This document shows positions 17,629-28,558 of a stretch of 64,000 nucleotides of DNA, in pieces (within the stretch, counting starts at the first letter, position 1; each line of letters begins with the position of its first letter). The translations under genes and the position numbers were made by a program. Under the pieces are notes generated by a model, which searched no databases, was not told the origin of the DNA, and saw nothing but the letters and a program-made list of their open reading frames with translations. The DNA is from CAVPDG01 sp963702535 (lineage in GTDB: Bacteria > Chloroflexota > Anaerolineae > Anaerolineales > UBA4823): contig CAVPDG010000013.1 in NCBI GenBank assembly GCA_963702535.1, positions 124,001-188,000 on the forward strand, read 5' to 3'.

Positions 17629-19183
17629 ATGAAAACACAAGACCCAAGAATTGAACAGCTACGCACGCTGCGCGAAAAAGCGCACCTGGGGGGCGGGCAA
17701 GAGCGCATCGATACGCAACACGCCAAGGGCAAGCTCACCGCCCGCGAGCGGCTGGAGCTGCTGCTCGACCCGGGCACGTTCAACGAGCTGGAGCCCTTCA
17801 TCACCCACCAGGGCGACGAGATGGGCATTGCGAACGAGAAGTACCTGGGGGACGGCGTGGTCACCGGCTACGGGCAGATCAATGGCCGGACGATGTATAT
17901 CTATGCGCAAGATTTCACCATTTACGGCGGCACGCTCTCCGAGATGCAGGCGCACAAGATCTGCCGGGTGATGGACCTGGCGATGCGCAACGGCGTGCCG
18001 ATCATCGGCTTGATCAACTCCGGCGGGGCGCGCATCCAGGAAGGCGTGAAAAGCCTGGGTGGCTATGCCGAGATCTTCCGCCGCAACGCGCAGTATTCCG
18101 GTGTGATCCCGCAGATCAGCGTGATGCTGGGACCCTGCGCCGGCGGGGCAGCCTACTCCCCTGCCCTGACCGACCTGATCATCATGGTGCGCGAGCACTC
18201 CTTCATGTTCCTGACCGGTCCGGAAGTGATCAAAGCGGTGACCGGCGAGATCATCGACGCCGAGAGCCTGGGCGGCACGGATGTGCACATGAACGTCACC
18301 GGCACGGCGCACCTGGCATGCAACACCGAGCGGGAGGCGCTGGAATTGACGCGCAAGGTGGTGGGCTACTTCCCTTCCAATAACGTCGAGAATCCCCCCT
18401 ATCAAGAAGCGACGGATGACCCGCTGCGCATGGACGAAGAATTGAACTCGATCGTGCCAATGGACGCCACGCAGCCTTACAGCATGCACACGGTGATCGA
18501 GAAGGTGGTGGACCAGGGGACGTTCGTGGAAATCCAGCCTAGCTATGCGCAAAACGCCATCGTCGGGTTGGCGCGCATGGGCGGGTACATCCGTGGGCAT
18601 CGTCTCGCAAGAGCCGATGTTCCTGGCGGGGGTGATCGATATCGACGCCTCGGATAAGATGGCGCGCTTCGTGCGCATGTGCGATTGCTTCAATATCCCG
18701 CTGGTGACCTTTGTCGATTCACCGGGGTTCCTGCCGGGCATCCAGCAGGAGCACAGCGGCATCATCCGCCACGGCGCCAAGGTGCTGTACGCTTTCTCAG
18801 AAGCCACCGTGCCCAAGGTGACCGTGATCACGCGCAAGGCATACGGCGGGGCGTACGTGGTGATGAGCAGCAAATTCCTGGGAACGGATGTCACCTATGC
18901 CTGGCCCAGCGCCGAGATCGCCGTGATGGGGGCTGAAGGGGCGGTGAACATCCTGTTCAAGAAGAAGATCGCCGGCGCCGCCGACCCGGCTGCGGCGTAT
19001 AAAGAGCTGGTGGCTAACTACCGCCAACAATTCAACAATCCCTACTATGCAGCGCGAGCGGGGTATGTCGATGACATCATCGAGCCGCGCGAGACACGCT
19101 CGAAGATCATCGCCTCGCTGTCTGCCCTGCGGGACAAATTCTCGGCTGCGCCGCCGCGCAAGCATGGCAATATCCCGGTGTGA
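17629..19183 (+). CDS. mmdA: Methylmalonyl-CoA decarboxylase/acyl-CoA carboxylase carboxyltransferase subunit (frameshifted)
   Basis: This is a crotonase-fold carboxyltransferase of about 517 residues. The first half shows LTARERLELLLDPGTF, GLINSGGARIQEGV and GPCAGGAAYSPALTD. One extra base near 18583-18592 shifts the frame, after which VGIVSQEPMFLAGVIDIDA and VTFVDSPGFLPGIQQE continue to 19183. The next three genes encode OadG-like, biotin-carrier and OadB-like subunits, so this is the alpha subunit of a Na+-pumping decarboxylase and not a plain propionyl-CoA carboxylase. The chosen ATG at 17629 starts the usual MKTQDPRIEQLRTLREKA. Confidence 0.85.
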
Positions 19184-19192
19184 CAGGTGAGC

Positions 19193-19513
19193 ATGGATAA
19201 CAATTTGGCGCTCGTTCTCTTGATAACAGCCGTTGGGATGGGCCTGGTATTTGCGGTGATCATCCTGCTCTCGATCTTCATGAGTTTGCTGGTGCGCTTC
19301 ACCAGCAAACCTGAGGAAAAGCCCCAGCCCCAGGCTTCAGCGGCGCAGGATGAGCTGAAAATCCGGGCGGCGGTTGCGGCTGTCGCCGCAGCGCGGGCGA
19401 GGGAGTCGGCGCTGGCGCCGCTGCGCTTCCCCCTGCCGCCGAAAGTGACGGTGAGCGCCTGGCAGGCGGTTTTACGCTCCCATATATTGAATAAACGAGG
19501 CTCCGTCCGATGA
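19193..19513 (+). CDS. mmdD: Na+-translocating decarboxylase small membrane subunit (OadG/MmdD family)
   Basis: This 106-residue protein has one N-terminal membrane helix (ALVLLITAVGMGLVFAVIIL), a charged segment and a proline/alanine-rich linker, then a short C-terminal piece (WQAVLRSHILNKRG). This is the OadG/MmdD plan; the subunit stabilises the complex and helps dock the carboxyltransferase to the membrane. AGGTGA lies just upstream of the ATG at 19193. Its stop overlaps the start of the biotin-carrier gene. Confidence 0.75.
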   Translation: MDNNLALVLLITAVGMGLVFAVIILLSIFMSLLVRFTSKPEEKPQPQASAAQDELKIRAAVAAVAAARARESALAPLRFPLPPKVTVSAWQAVLRSHILNKRGSVR

Positions 19514-19912
19514 AAGTTCGGGTAAAAGTAGAAGGAAAAGTATTTCGAGGTCGAGATCGACTCGCTGCATACACAGCCGGTGATCGCCCGTCGTGGATGG
19601 GACGCCGGTCGAAGTATGGCTGGAGAGCGGACCCGGCGAGCAAGCCGCGCTGGCGAGCAAGACGCCGCTGAGCGCTAGCGGCAGCCAAGGAGAAGCGCAT
19701 GGAAATCCGCGCGCCCGATCCCGGGGACGATCATATCCGTGGCGGTCAAGGCGGGCGAAACGGTCGCTTACGGGCAGGAAATCTGCATCCTGGATGCGAT
19801 GAAGATGAAAAACCCCATCCGCTCGCCGCGCGCTGGCGAGATCGGTGAAGTTTTGATCACGGTAGGGCAGACGGTGAAGCACAACGATGTGCTGGTGACC
19901 TTCACCCAATGA
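19510..19912 (+). CDS. mmdC: Biotin carrier protein of the decarboxylase (multiple frameshifts)
   Basis: Translated piecewise, this locus gives KVRVKVEGKVF, then EVEIDSLHTQPVIAR, then VDGTPVEVWLESGPGEQAAL, then RAPIPGTIISVAVKAGETV. The biotinylation site follows as LDAMKMKNPI, and the reading ends at 19912. Each switch needs one extra base (the TTT at 19543-19545, a base near 19590, the CCC near 19720), so the reading is consistent with sequence error. The carrier moves CO2 as carboxybiotin from MmdA to the membrane subunit MmdB. Its start overlaps mmdD by four bases. Confidence 0.75.
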
Positions 19913-19924
19913 GCGGACCCAGAT

Positions 19925-21053
19925 ATGGATAGCAACCAGCTCATTGCACAGCTGATCAACCGGATTATCTCACTTCACGCTGGCAACGCGGTGATGATCG
20001 CCGCGGGATTGCTGCTGATCTACCTGGCGATCGCCAAGAAATACGAGCCTTACCTGCTGCTGCCCATCGGTTTCGGCTGCGTGCTCGCCAACATCCCGCT
20101 GACCGGGATGCTCGAAGCGGGGGGCTTGTTCGGCGTGCTCTACCAGGCGGGCATCAGCACGGAGCTTTTTCCACTGCTGATCTTCATCGGCGTGGGGGCG
20201 ATGATCGATTTCAGCCCGCTGCTGGCGCAGCCCAGGCTGGCGCTGCTGGGCGCGGCCGGGCAATTTGGCATCTTCGGCACGCTGATCCTTGCCACGCTGC
20301 TCGGTTTTCCGCTGAATGAAGCGGCTTCGATCGGGGTGATCGGCGCGATCGACGGACCGACTTCGATCTTCGTGGCATCCAAGCTGGCGCCCAACCTGCT
20401 GGCGCCGATCGCCGTTGCGGCGTATTCGTACATGAGCCTGGTGCCGATCATCCAGCCGCCGCTGATGAAGCTGCTGACGACGCGCTCGGAGCGGCGCATC
20501 CGCATGGAATACGCGCCGCGCCCGGTTTCGCCACGGGCGCGCATCCTGTTCCCGATCCTGGTGACGCTGCTGATCGGGCTGCTGGTGCCGGCGGCCACGC
20601 CGCTGATCGGCATGCTGATGCTGGGCAACCTGCTGCGCGAGAGCTACGTGGTCGAGCGGCTTGCCCAATCTGCCCAGAACGAGATCTCGAACATCGCCAC
20701 GCTCTTCCTGGGACTGGCGATCGGGGCGACGATGACCGCGCAGAGCTTCCTGAACACGCAGACGATCATCATCCTGCTGCTCGGGCTGCTGGCGTTCGTC
20801 CTGGACACGGTAGCCGGATTGCTCTTCGGCAAGCTGATGGCGCTCGACGACACGCGGCAAGGTGAACCCCTTGATCGGGGCAGCGGGGATCAGCGCCTTC
20901 CCTATGGCGGGTCGCCTGGCAGCCAAAGTGGCGCAGGATGAGGACTTCGAGAACTTCATCCTGATGCACGCCATGGGCGCCAACACGGCAGGGCAACTGG
21001 CAAGCGTCATCGCCGGGGGCGTGCTGCTGGCGATCGTTTCGGGATTGCTCTAA
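19925..21053 (+). CDS. mmdB: Na+-translocating decarboxylase beta subunit (OadB/MmdB family, frameshifted)
   Basis: This polytopic membrane protein of about 375 residues couples decarboxylation of carboxybiotin to Na+ export. Hydrophobic segments are regularly spaced, and the family segments GVGAMIDFSPLL, IGAIDGPTSIFVASKLAP and GLAIGATMTAQSFL are present. One extra base near 20850-20860 shifts the frame; the end then reads KVNPLIGAAGISAFPMAGR and MGANTAGQLASVIAGG to a stop at 21053. Together with mmdA, mmdD and mmdC it completes the complex. Its stop overlaps that of the convergent flavoprotein gene. Confidence 0.88.
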
Positions 21054-24000
21054 GAATCAGCCAGTCGCTGGTAGACCAGCGCGATGGGATGGTGCGGGGC
21101 ATGCCCGATGCCATCCTCGATCTGCGCCTGGCAGGAGACGCCGGAAGCCGCCAGCAGGACGCTGGCGTCCTTGAGGCGGGCGAGGCGCAGGGCAGGCAGC
21201 AAGGCAAGCTCGCCGACCTGCTGCGAGACGGCAAAGTGCTCGCTCTCGTAGCCGAAGGCGCCTGCCATACCGCAGCAGCCCGAATCGACCACTTCGACCG
21301 GGTAGCCCACCGCCTTAAGCATCTCCACGGTGGCAGCGACGCCGGTGGCATAGCCATCTGCGGCGGGAGGCTGGGCTTTCTGGTAGCAGTGCCCGTGCAG
21401 CACCACTTTTGCCGGTTCAGCGCCGGATTTGAGCGGCAGCGAGCGGATGCGCGGCGGGCTTTCACCCTCAGGACGGATCAAGAATTCATCGATCATGTAG
21501 AGCGCGGGCGGCTAAGGCGGCGATGCGACCATCGCCGGGGAGCAGGTCGCGGTACTCATCCCGCAAGGTGAGGATCTCGGAAGGCTCAACGCCGACCACC
21601 GGGGCGGTATGCCTGTGGGTCCAGGCGGTCGATGGCAGCCAGCAACTGCTCCGCCCGCTGGCGCGCCGGATCGATGAAGCCTTTCGAGATCATCGTCCGA
21701 CCGGCGCCGAGCACGGGCAGCAGGCGCGGGGCGTAACCGGCGCGGTGCAATATCTTGAGCGCGGCGATGCCGGTCTGCGGGTAGAAGTACTCGGTGAAGG
21801 CGTCGGAAAGGAAGAGGACGGGTCTTCCCGGCGCCGGGTTACTCAGGGTGGGGTCAGCCGCGACGAGCATCGCCAGGGAGCGGGGCTGGAAGACGGGCAG
21901 GGTCCTTTGGGCGGAGATGCCCAGCCAGCGCTCCGCCAGGCTGTGCGTGAGGGACCAGCTCAAGATGGGGTTAGCCAGGCGGCGGAAGGGGTACCCCAGG
22001 CGGGAGAAGAAATCGATGCGCCCGAAGAGATAATCCCGCAACCTGCGGCGATGGTGTCCATAATAGTAATGTAGAAACTCATAGCGCAGCTTTGCCATAT
22101 CCACGGCGGACGGGCACTCGGATTTGCAGCCTTTGCACGCCAGGCACAGGTCGATGGCTTCGTAGACGGTCTTCTCCGCCGAGGCAGGGTCTGGGAAGCG
22201 ACCGGAGATCATCGCCCGCAGCAGGTTTGCCCGGCCGCGCGTGCTGTGCATCTCCTCCCCTACTGCCTGGAAGGAGGGGCACATGACGCCGTCGCTCTTG
22301 CGGCACACGCCGGCGCCGTTGCACAGCTCGATGGCGCCGGTCAAGCCGCCCTGCTGGGAGAAATCGAAGGCGGGCTGCCAGGGATTCTGCCGGTAGTCCT
22401 CGCCGTAGCGCAGGTTGGTGTCCATGCCTGGCGCATCCAGGATCTTGCCGGGGTTGAGGATGCCGTAGGGGTCGGCAGCCTGCTTGACCAGGCGGAAAGC
22501 GTCCATCACCTGCTCGCCGAACATGCGCGGCAGCCACTCGGCGCGCGAGATGCCGATGCCGTGCTCGCCGCTCACCGCTCCTTGCAGCGAGAGCGCCAGC
22601 CCGATCGCCTGCTCGGCGATCTGGCGCATCGTTTGCACGCCCAGGCGCGTCTTGATATTGAGCAAGGGACGGATATGCAGGCACCCGGCGGAGGCGTGGG
22701 CGTAGAAATCGCCTTCGGTATGGTGCTCCGCTAAGATGCGCTCCATACCGCGCACGAACTCACCCAGCCTTTCCACCGGCACGGCGATGTCTTCGATGAC
22801 CGAGATGGACTTGGTATCGCCGGGCCGCGAAGCGAGGATGCCCAGTCCCATCTTGCGGATGCCCCACACCCGCTTCTGCTCGGCGGGGGTCTCCGCCAGC
22901 AGGACGGGGTGGCTCTCGCCGAAGCCGTGCAGCGCCTGCGCTTGCGCCTTCAGGGGGCGAGGGTCGTCGCCGCTGAACTCGACGACCAGCAGCGCCGGGG
23001 GATCGCCCTCGGGAGAGAGCCGGTCCACGAAGGAAAGCTGGGGGGCGTAGGCGGGCACGGAGCGCGCCAGGCGGATGATGGATTGCGGGATCAATTCGAT
23101 GGCGCTGGGCTTATGCTCCAGGATAGCGGGCGCGGCGTCGCACGCTTCCACCAGGCTGGCAAAGGCAAGCACGCCCAGGATGGAGAAACGCGGCAAGGGC
23201 ACCAGGCGCAGGGTTGCCTGGCGGATGACGCCCAGCGTGCCTTCCGAGCCTGCCAGCAGGGTCGACAGGTTGAGCGAGCCGGGGGCGAGCGGCGGGTAAG
23301 GCAGACCGGCATCCCATTCGGGCGGCGCGGTGGGCGACCAGGGGAGCAGGTAGTTTAGACTGTAACCGGCAGCGCGCCGCCAGGTGCGCGGCCAGCGCTG
23401 GCGGATTGCCTCCGCATAGCGCTCTCGCACCTCCAGGCAGGCGCGGTACAGGTGCGATTCGGCGCCATTCTGGTGCGTGGCGCGCCGGGCAGCTTCAGCC
23501 AGGCTGATCTCCTGCAGCGTAGCCTGTTCCCCGTCGCCGAGCAGCACATCGGCGCAAAGCAGGTGGTCGGCTGCCATGCCGTAGACGATCGAATGGGCGC
23601 CGGTGGCGTTGTTGGCGATGCTGCCACCCAGCGAAGCCCGTTCGGCGGAAGCGGGGTCGGGTCCGAACTGGAGCTGGTATTCGCTCGCCGCCTTATTCAG
23701 GCTGTTCAGGATGACGCCCGGCTGGACGGTCGCCGTGGCAGTTTCCGGGTTGATCTCCAGGATGCGGTTCAGGTAGCGAGCGCAATCCACGATGAGAGCG
23801 GCGCCGATCGCCTGCCCTGCCAGGCTGGAGCCCGAGCCGCGCGCCAGCACCGGGACGCGATGCCGGGCTGCCAGGGAGATGGCGGCGCTCAGTTCGTCTG
23901 CTGTTTTGGGGAAGACGACCCCCAGGGGCTCCATCTGGTAGATCGAGGCGTCGGTAGAATACAGGAGCCGGGTGGCGACATCCGTCCTGGTTTCGATGCG

Positions 24001-24057
24001 CTCTCTGGTAAATTCGTGGAGAAGCTCATCCAACTGGTTTTGCGCGGCTTCAGGCAT
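21050..24057 (-). CDS. FAD-linked oxidase with FeS and CCG domains (D-lactate/glycolate dehydrogenase type, frameshifted)
   Basis: This protein of about 1000 residues joins a GlcD-like flavoprotein to a GlcF-like FeS part. The FAD-binding region has VLARGSGSSLAGQAIG and GGSIANNATGAHS, and the oxidase C-terminal region carries SGEHGIGISRAEW. A FeS module with CNGAGVC and CLACKGCKSECP follows, and then CCG-type segments including GHCYQKA and DSGCCGMAGAFG. Two extra bases, near 21590 and 21500 (each in a C run on the coding strand), break the reading frame. The enzyme likely oxidises D-lactate or another 2-hydroxyacid at the membrane side of the cytoplasm. I chose the ATG at 24057 because MPEAAQNQLDELL fits the family start. 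Confidence 0.88.
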
Positions 24058-24180
24058 TGTAGACCATCCAGTCTGCGGGGTGAGATGATGTGAGTATAAC
24101 ATGGGGGAATGTTCTACTTACAATGTTGAAATGGTGATTTTCCAACTGCGGAGTACAATTTTTATCGAATAGGAGGAAAT

Positions 24181-27100
24181 ATGGCTAACCGGTATTTAAA
24201 GCTCATCCTGGTAATCCATCTTATCGTGGCGCTGCTGGCGCCTGCACTGCTGCCAGGACGGGCGAGCGCCCAGGAAAATGACCCGGGTGGATGGTCTGGT
24301 GAGGCGCCGCCCCAGGCGGGAAGTTTTGGGCTCTCTCCGACGGTCCCCGGCGCATCCAGGCTGGCATATCACGAGCAAACAGGGCTATTGAGCTTTATGG
24401 GTACAAAGCCCGGAGAAGCGATCCCCCAGCCGCAAGTTTTACCGCCGGATACGAGCGCAGAAACGGCGGCTTTAAGCTTCCTGGGCGTGTATGGCGCTAT
24501 GTTCGGTCTGAATGACCCGGCAAACGAGCTTGCCACGCTTTCGGTCCAGGGCGGGGAGAACGGGCATGCCTACGTGCGCTTCCAGCAAACTTACCAGGGC
24601 GCTCCGGTGATGGGCGGCGAGTTGATCGTGCAGATGGATGGCAAGCAGGACGTCGTCTCGGTCAACGGCGAAGTGCTGCCAGGAGAGGCGAGTATCGCCA
24701 CCACGCCAACTGTAGCGGCAGATGCGGCGGTTGCGGCAGCCAAAGCGGCGGTGGCAAAGGAATACAGCCTGGCGCAGGAGACTTTGAGCGGTGAGCGCGC
24801 CGGAGCTGTGGATTTACAGCCCGGCTATCCTCGGCTCTCCCGGCGACCAGACCGACCGCCTGGTGTGGCGCATGGAAGTGACCCCTGTAGACCTGCAGCC
24901 GGTGCGAGAGCTAGTGCTGGTGGACGCGCAGAGAGGCGGCGTCGTTTTAAGCATCAACCAGATCGACAGCGCCAAGGTCACGGCAGATCTATAACAACGA
25001 AAACGATTACACCCGAGGGCTTCCCGGCAGCGGGGGCATTGTCCGCAACGAAGGCGGACCGGCAACGGGGATCTCGGATGTCGATCGCGCCTATGATTAT
25101 TCCGGGATTACCTATGATTTCTACTCCAGCACGCATGGGCGGGATAGCCTGGATGGGCTGGGATTGAATCTGGTCAGCACGGTCAATTATTGTCCGGACT
25201 CATCTTGCGGACCGGGGAATACATACCAGAACGCCTTCTGGAACGGCGTGCAGATGGTGTACGGCGCGGGTTTTGCGGCAGCGGATGACGTGGTGGCGCA
25301 CGAGCTGACGCATGGCGTGACGGAGAACGAATCCAACCTGTTCTATTACATGCAGTCCGGTGCGATCAATGAATCCTTCTCAGATATCTGGGGTGAGTTT
25401 GTCGACCTGACGTACGATGGCGCTTTCGACAATGACACAGCCGGCGCCCGCTGGTACCTGGGCGAGGATGTGCCGGTGTACGGCGCCATACGTAACATGG
25501 CTAACCCACCCGAGTTTGGCGACCCGGATAAGATGAGCAGCGCTAATTATTATTGCGGGAGCGCGGATTATGGTGGCGTCCACTGGAACAGCGGTGTGGG
25601 CAACAAAGCTGCATACCTGATCGCAGATGGCGGCGTGTTCAACGGCTTCACCGTCACCGGCATCGGCATACTCAAAGCCGCCAAGATCTTCTACGAAGCG
25701 CAGACGCGCATGCTCACCTCGGCAGCCGATTACCAGGACCTGGCAGAATCGCTCAGCCAGGCGTGCAACAACCTGGTCGGGACTTCCGGGATCACATCAG
25801 CGAACTGCGCTAACGTGCGCGAAGCGATCGCCGCCGTGGAGATGACCAAACAGCCAACATCCTGTGCAGCAAATGAAGCGCCGGTGTGCGATGTTTACGG
25901 GCTTTAACTTCGACATTCAACTCTTCGCTCGCCGGGTGGAGCCAGGTCAGCGGCGTCTGGAGCGCGAACTCAGCTTATGCATATACCACCGGTGTGGCGA
26001 ATAACTATTCCAGTCTGGCTTCGAATAATAGCTATGGGGATTTTGAATTCAGCGCAGTGATACGACGATACGGCTGCCAGAATTGTGCAAACGGAGTGGT
26101 GATCCGCGGCACGCCTGACCCTTTGCAATCGAGTAACCGCTGGTATTCAGATTATGCGTTCCTCTACAGACGTGATGGCAATATCGCGGTGTTGAAACAC
26201 AGCGGAGGTAGTGAAATCCCCCTGCTCAACTGGACGGCTTCCGAAGCTGTCAATACCGGAGATAACTGGAATACTGTGAAAGTTGTATCACGGGGCAACC
26301 AATTCTTCTATTACCTGAACGATGACCTTGTCTGGTCTGGGAAGGACAATGACTACACTTACGGCAAGGTGGGATTGACAACCTACCATTCCAGCGCAGG
26401 AGATTTGTTCCAGGTCGATTCGGCAACGCTGGCTGGGGGCACACCGCTGCCGTTGTTTTATGACAGCTTCGAGCACGGGCTGGAGTTTTGGTCGCATGCG
26501 GCGACCAGCGGACTTGACCCCTGGGCGCACGAAACCAGTTACGCCTCTTCCGGCGCTTACGAGCTTTATGCTCCCGACATCAGCTCGGCAGCCGACTACC
26601 ACGCGCGGATGAAGGATGCAGTCTCCCTGCCGGGGGGACAGAACGCCTACCTGCGCTTCCGGCATGCTTACGACTTCCAAGGCTCCACCACGGCATACGA
26701 TGGCGGCGTGATCGAGTACAGCACCAACAACGGCTCCACCTGGAGCGATGCCGCCTCGCTGGTGGTCAACAATGGCTACAATACGACCATCTCTTCCAGC
26801 TTTGGCAATCCGCTGGGCGGCAGGAGCGCCTTCGGCGCGGTGAGCAGCGGGTATATCAGCACACGCTTGAACCTCACCTCCCTGGCGGGGAGCGCGTTCC
26901 TGTTCCGCTTTCGGGTGGGGACGGACACAAGCACCGCGGACCTGGGTTGGAAGATAGACGAGGTCAAGATGTACACCTGCATGGAGCGCGGTGAGACGGT
27001 GCACCTGCCGATGCTGATGCACAGCGAGGCTGCCACAGGCTTCACCTCGCATTTCATGGGTTCCAACCCCGGGTGGCAGCCGCAGGCTGGCGCCTGGACG

Positions 27101-27673
27101 GTGAACGGCGACTTTATGGGGACGCCGGGCATCCCAAACGCGTTTGTCTCCACCAACTACTGGCAGACATTTGGCAATCTGGACTACAGTGTTTTTATGG
27201 CTCGCAGCGGCTGCCAAGCATGCGCGAACACGGTGCTTATTCGTGGAGAGCCGCAGCCGCTCATTTCCGGTCGTTACTGGCGCGCCAGCTACCTGTTCCA
27301 ATACGCCAACACGGGGAGGTACTCGATATTCAAAAATATCAATGGGAGCCTCGCTACGTTACAAGATTGGACGTATACAACAGCGATTAACAGAAACGGG
27401 ACCAACATTTTGCGGGTTACGGCGAATGGAGCCGATATGTCCTTTTATATTAACGGTCAGCTCTTATGGAGCGGCTCCGATCCAGAGCTGACCAATGGCG
27501 TGGTAGGCATCGGTATGTACCGCGATGGCTACAGCGAGGATAATTGGATGGATGTCAACTACGCAATCTTATCCAATGGCTCTGCCTTGCAGCAAACGGA
27601 CCAGATTAGCGCCGAGCAGCAGGCACTGAATAACTCACCGCTCACCGGCGGCTCAGTGTTCATGGCTCCGTAA
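24181..27673 (+). CDS. Secreted M4 (thermolysin-type) metallopeptidase with C-terminal beta-sandwich domains (frameshifted)
   Basis: A signal peptide (residues about 1-31, cut after GRASA) is followed by an FTP propeptide (LSVQGGENGHAYVRFQQTY) and the M4 catalytic domain with HELTHGV and the third zinc ligand in NESFSDIWGE. The C-terminal 590 residues hold two similar lamin-G-like domains (CQNCANGVVIRG and CQACANTVLIRG) on either side of an immune-inhibitor-A-like domain (HAYDFQGSTTAYDGGVIEY). Single-base insertions near 24790, 24980 and twice near 25895-25910 break the frame. Joined, it is about 1160 residues, far longer than thermolysin. AGGAGG precedes the ATG. A convergent gene encodes a likely inhibitor. 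Confidence 0.87.
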
Positions 27674-27697
27674 CGGGAGCGACCAGCTAATCTAAAT

Positions 27698-27749
27698 AAA
27701 CAAAGAAGAGGAGCTTAGGGCTTGCTTGTACAGCTCCTCTTCTTTGTTT
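27698..27749. terminator. Intrinsic terminator after the M4 peptidase
   Basis: A perfect 18-bp stem (27698-27715 with 27732-27749) with a 16-base loop starts 25 bases after the stop. The arms end in T-rich or A-rich sequence on both sides, so it can stop transcription from both convergent genes. Confidence 0.85.
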
Positions 27750-27815
27750 GAGAAAAGGGATGGGTTATGGTGCACACCGCCGGATCTGAACTGCCAGGTC
27801 TAGGCAGGTTCGCCC

Positions 27816-28278
27816 CTAATTGACACTTGCCAGCAATGAATTCACGACTTCCAGAGCCTGCCAGAACTCAGCCGGGGTCTCTGCAGCAGCTTCAAGCACG
27901 GTCACCGAATGGGGTTTGCCATCTACGGTTACCGTGAGCTGGTAAATGAAGCGGTCGCAGCAGGTATCCTGTGGCACGTAAGAATCCTGCAGCTCGAAGA
28001 AGCCGGTCGCCGCGAGCTGCTCAACTGCTGCGTTCAGGTCGGAGGTGCTCACCTGTCCGGTTTCACCCTCGCTGGTTGTGATATGCCCGTCTGGAGCAAT
28101 CTGCCAGCTCTCGTCCACACCGGCAAATCCGCCGGTTTTTCTCAGTACGATGCTGATTTCTTGATCAGTTCCAGCCGGTGAATTTTCAGAGGGCGGGGTA
28201 GTGGCGGCGGGTTGCGGCGAGGCGCAGCCTGCCAGAAATCAATATTGTGAGCGATAGGATGGCGGCAATTGTTTTCAT
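27816..28278 (-). CDS. Lipoprotein resembling the M4-protease inhibitor emfourin (frameshifted)
   Basis: The gene starts at 28278 (MKTIAAILSLTIL). After one extra T in the run near 28240 it enters the lipobox LAGC, followed by a Pro/Thr-rich spacer. The mature domain reads VLRKTGGFAGVDESWQI, then VSTSDLNAAVEQLAATGFF and CCDRFIYQLTVTVDGKPH. This is the pattern I know from emfourin (protealysin inhibitor family), which binds thermolysin-type proteases. It lies tail to tail with the large secreted M4 protease. A membrane-anchored inhibitor protecting the cell surface is a reasonable inference. The family call rests on pattern memory, not on a search. Confidence 0.65.
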
Positions 28279-28345
28279 ATTCGAAACCTTCTCTTTTCAG
28301 CCGGATCTCTCTCGCTCTAAGGCGACCCCTGGCAGGATTTGGTTC

Positions 28346-28558
28346 CTATAAAGACCAGGCGACCAGGATGCCAAGGATGGCAAGTATGGCTCCCAGGTGC
28401 AGGAGAAGGTTCGTGTCCGCCAGCCAGCCGGCTGCGGGAAGCCATTGCAGCAGGTAATTGAGTGCGATCAGCAGCACTCCCAGCAGGGGCAGTAGGCCTT
28501 TGCGCTGAGAGAGGAATTCCGATAGCTTATCCAGGAATTGGTTAAGATTCTTTTTCAT
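28346..28558 (-). CDS. Small two-helix membrane protein
   Basis: This 70-residue protein has a basic, amphipathic N-terminus (KKNLNQFLDKLSEFLSQRKG) and two hydrophobic segments (LLPLLGVLLIALNYLLQWL and LLLHLGAILAILGILVAW). It belongs to no family that I recognise. Its start overlaps the end of hflX by 17 bases, so it is co-translated with it. The function is unknown. Confidence 0.65.
   Translation of the reverse strand: MKKNLNQFLDKLSEFLSQRKGLLPLLGVLLIALNYLLQWLPAAGWLADTNLLLHLGAILAILGILVAWSL

Noticed and set aside
17659..18894. Long open frame of 411 codons on the minus strand opposite mmdA
   Set aside because: It is the reverse-strand shadow of a GC-rich carboxyltransferase gene; it has Arg/His/Asp-rich composition and no recognisable domain, while the plus strand has clear family motifs.
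26288..27301. Minus-strand open frame opposite the M4 peptidase C-terminal domains
   Set aside because: It has low-complexity composition and no family resemblance; the plus-strand domains repeat each other and are convincing.
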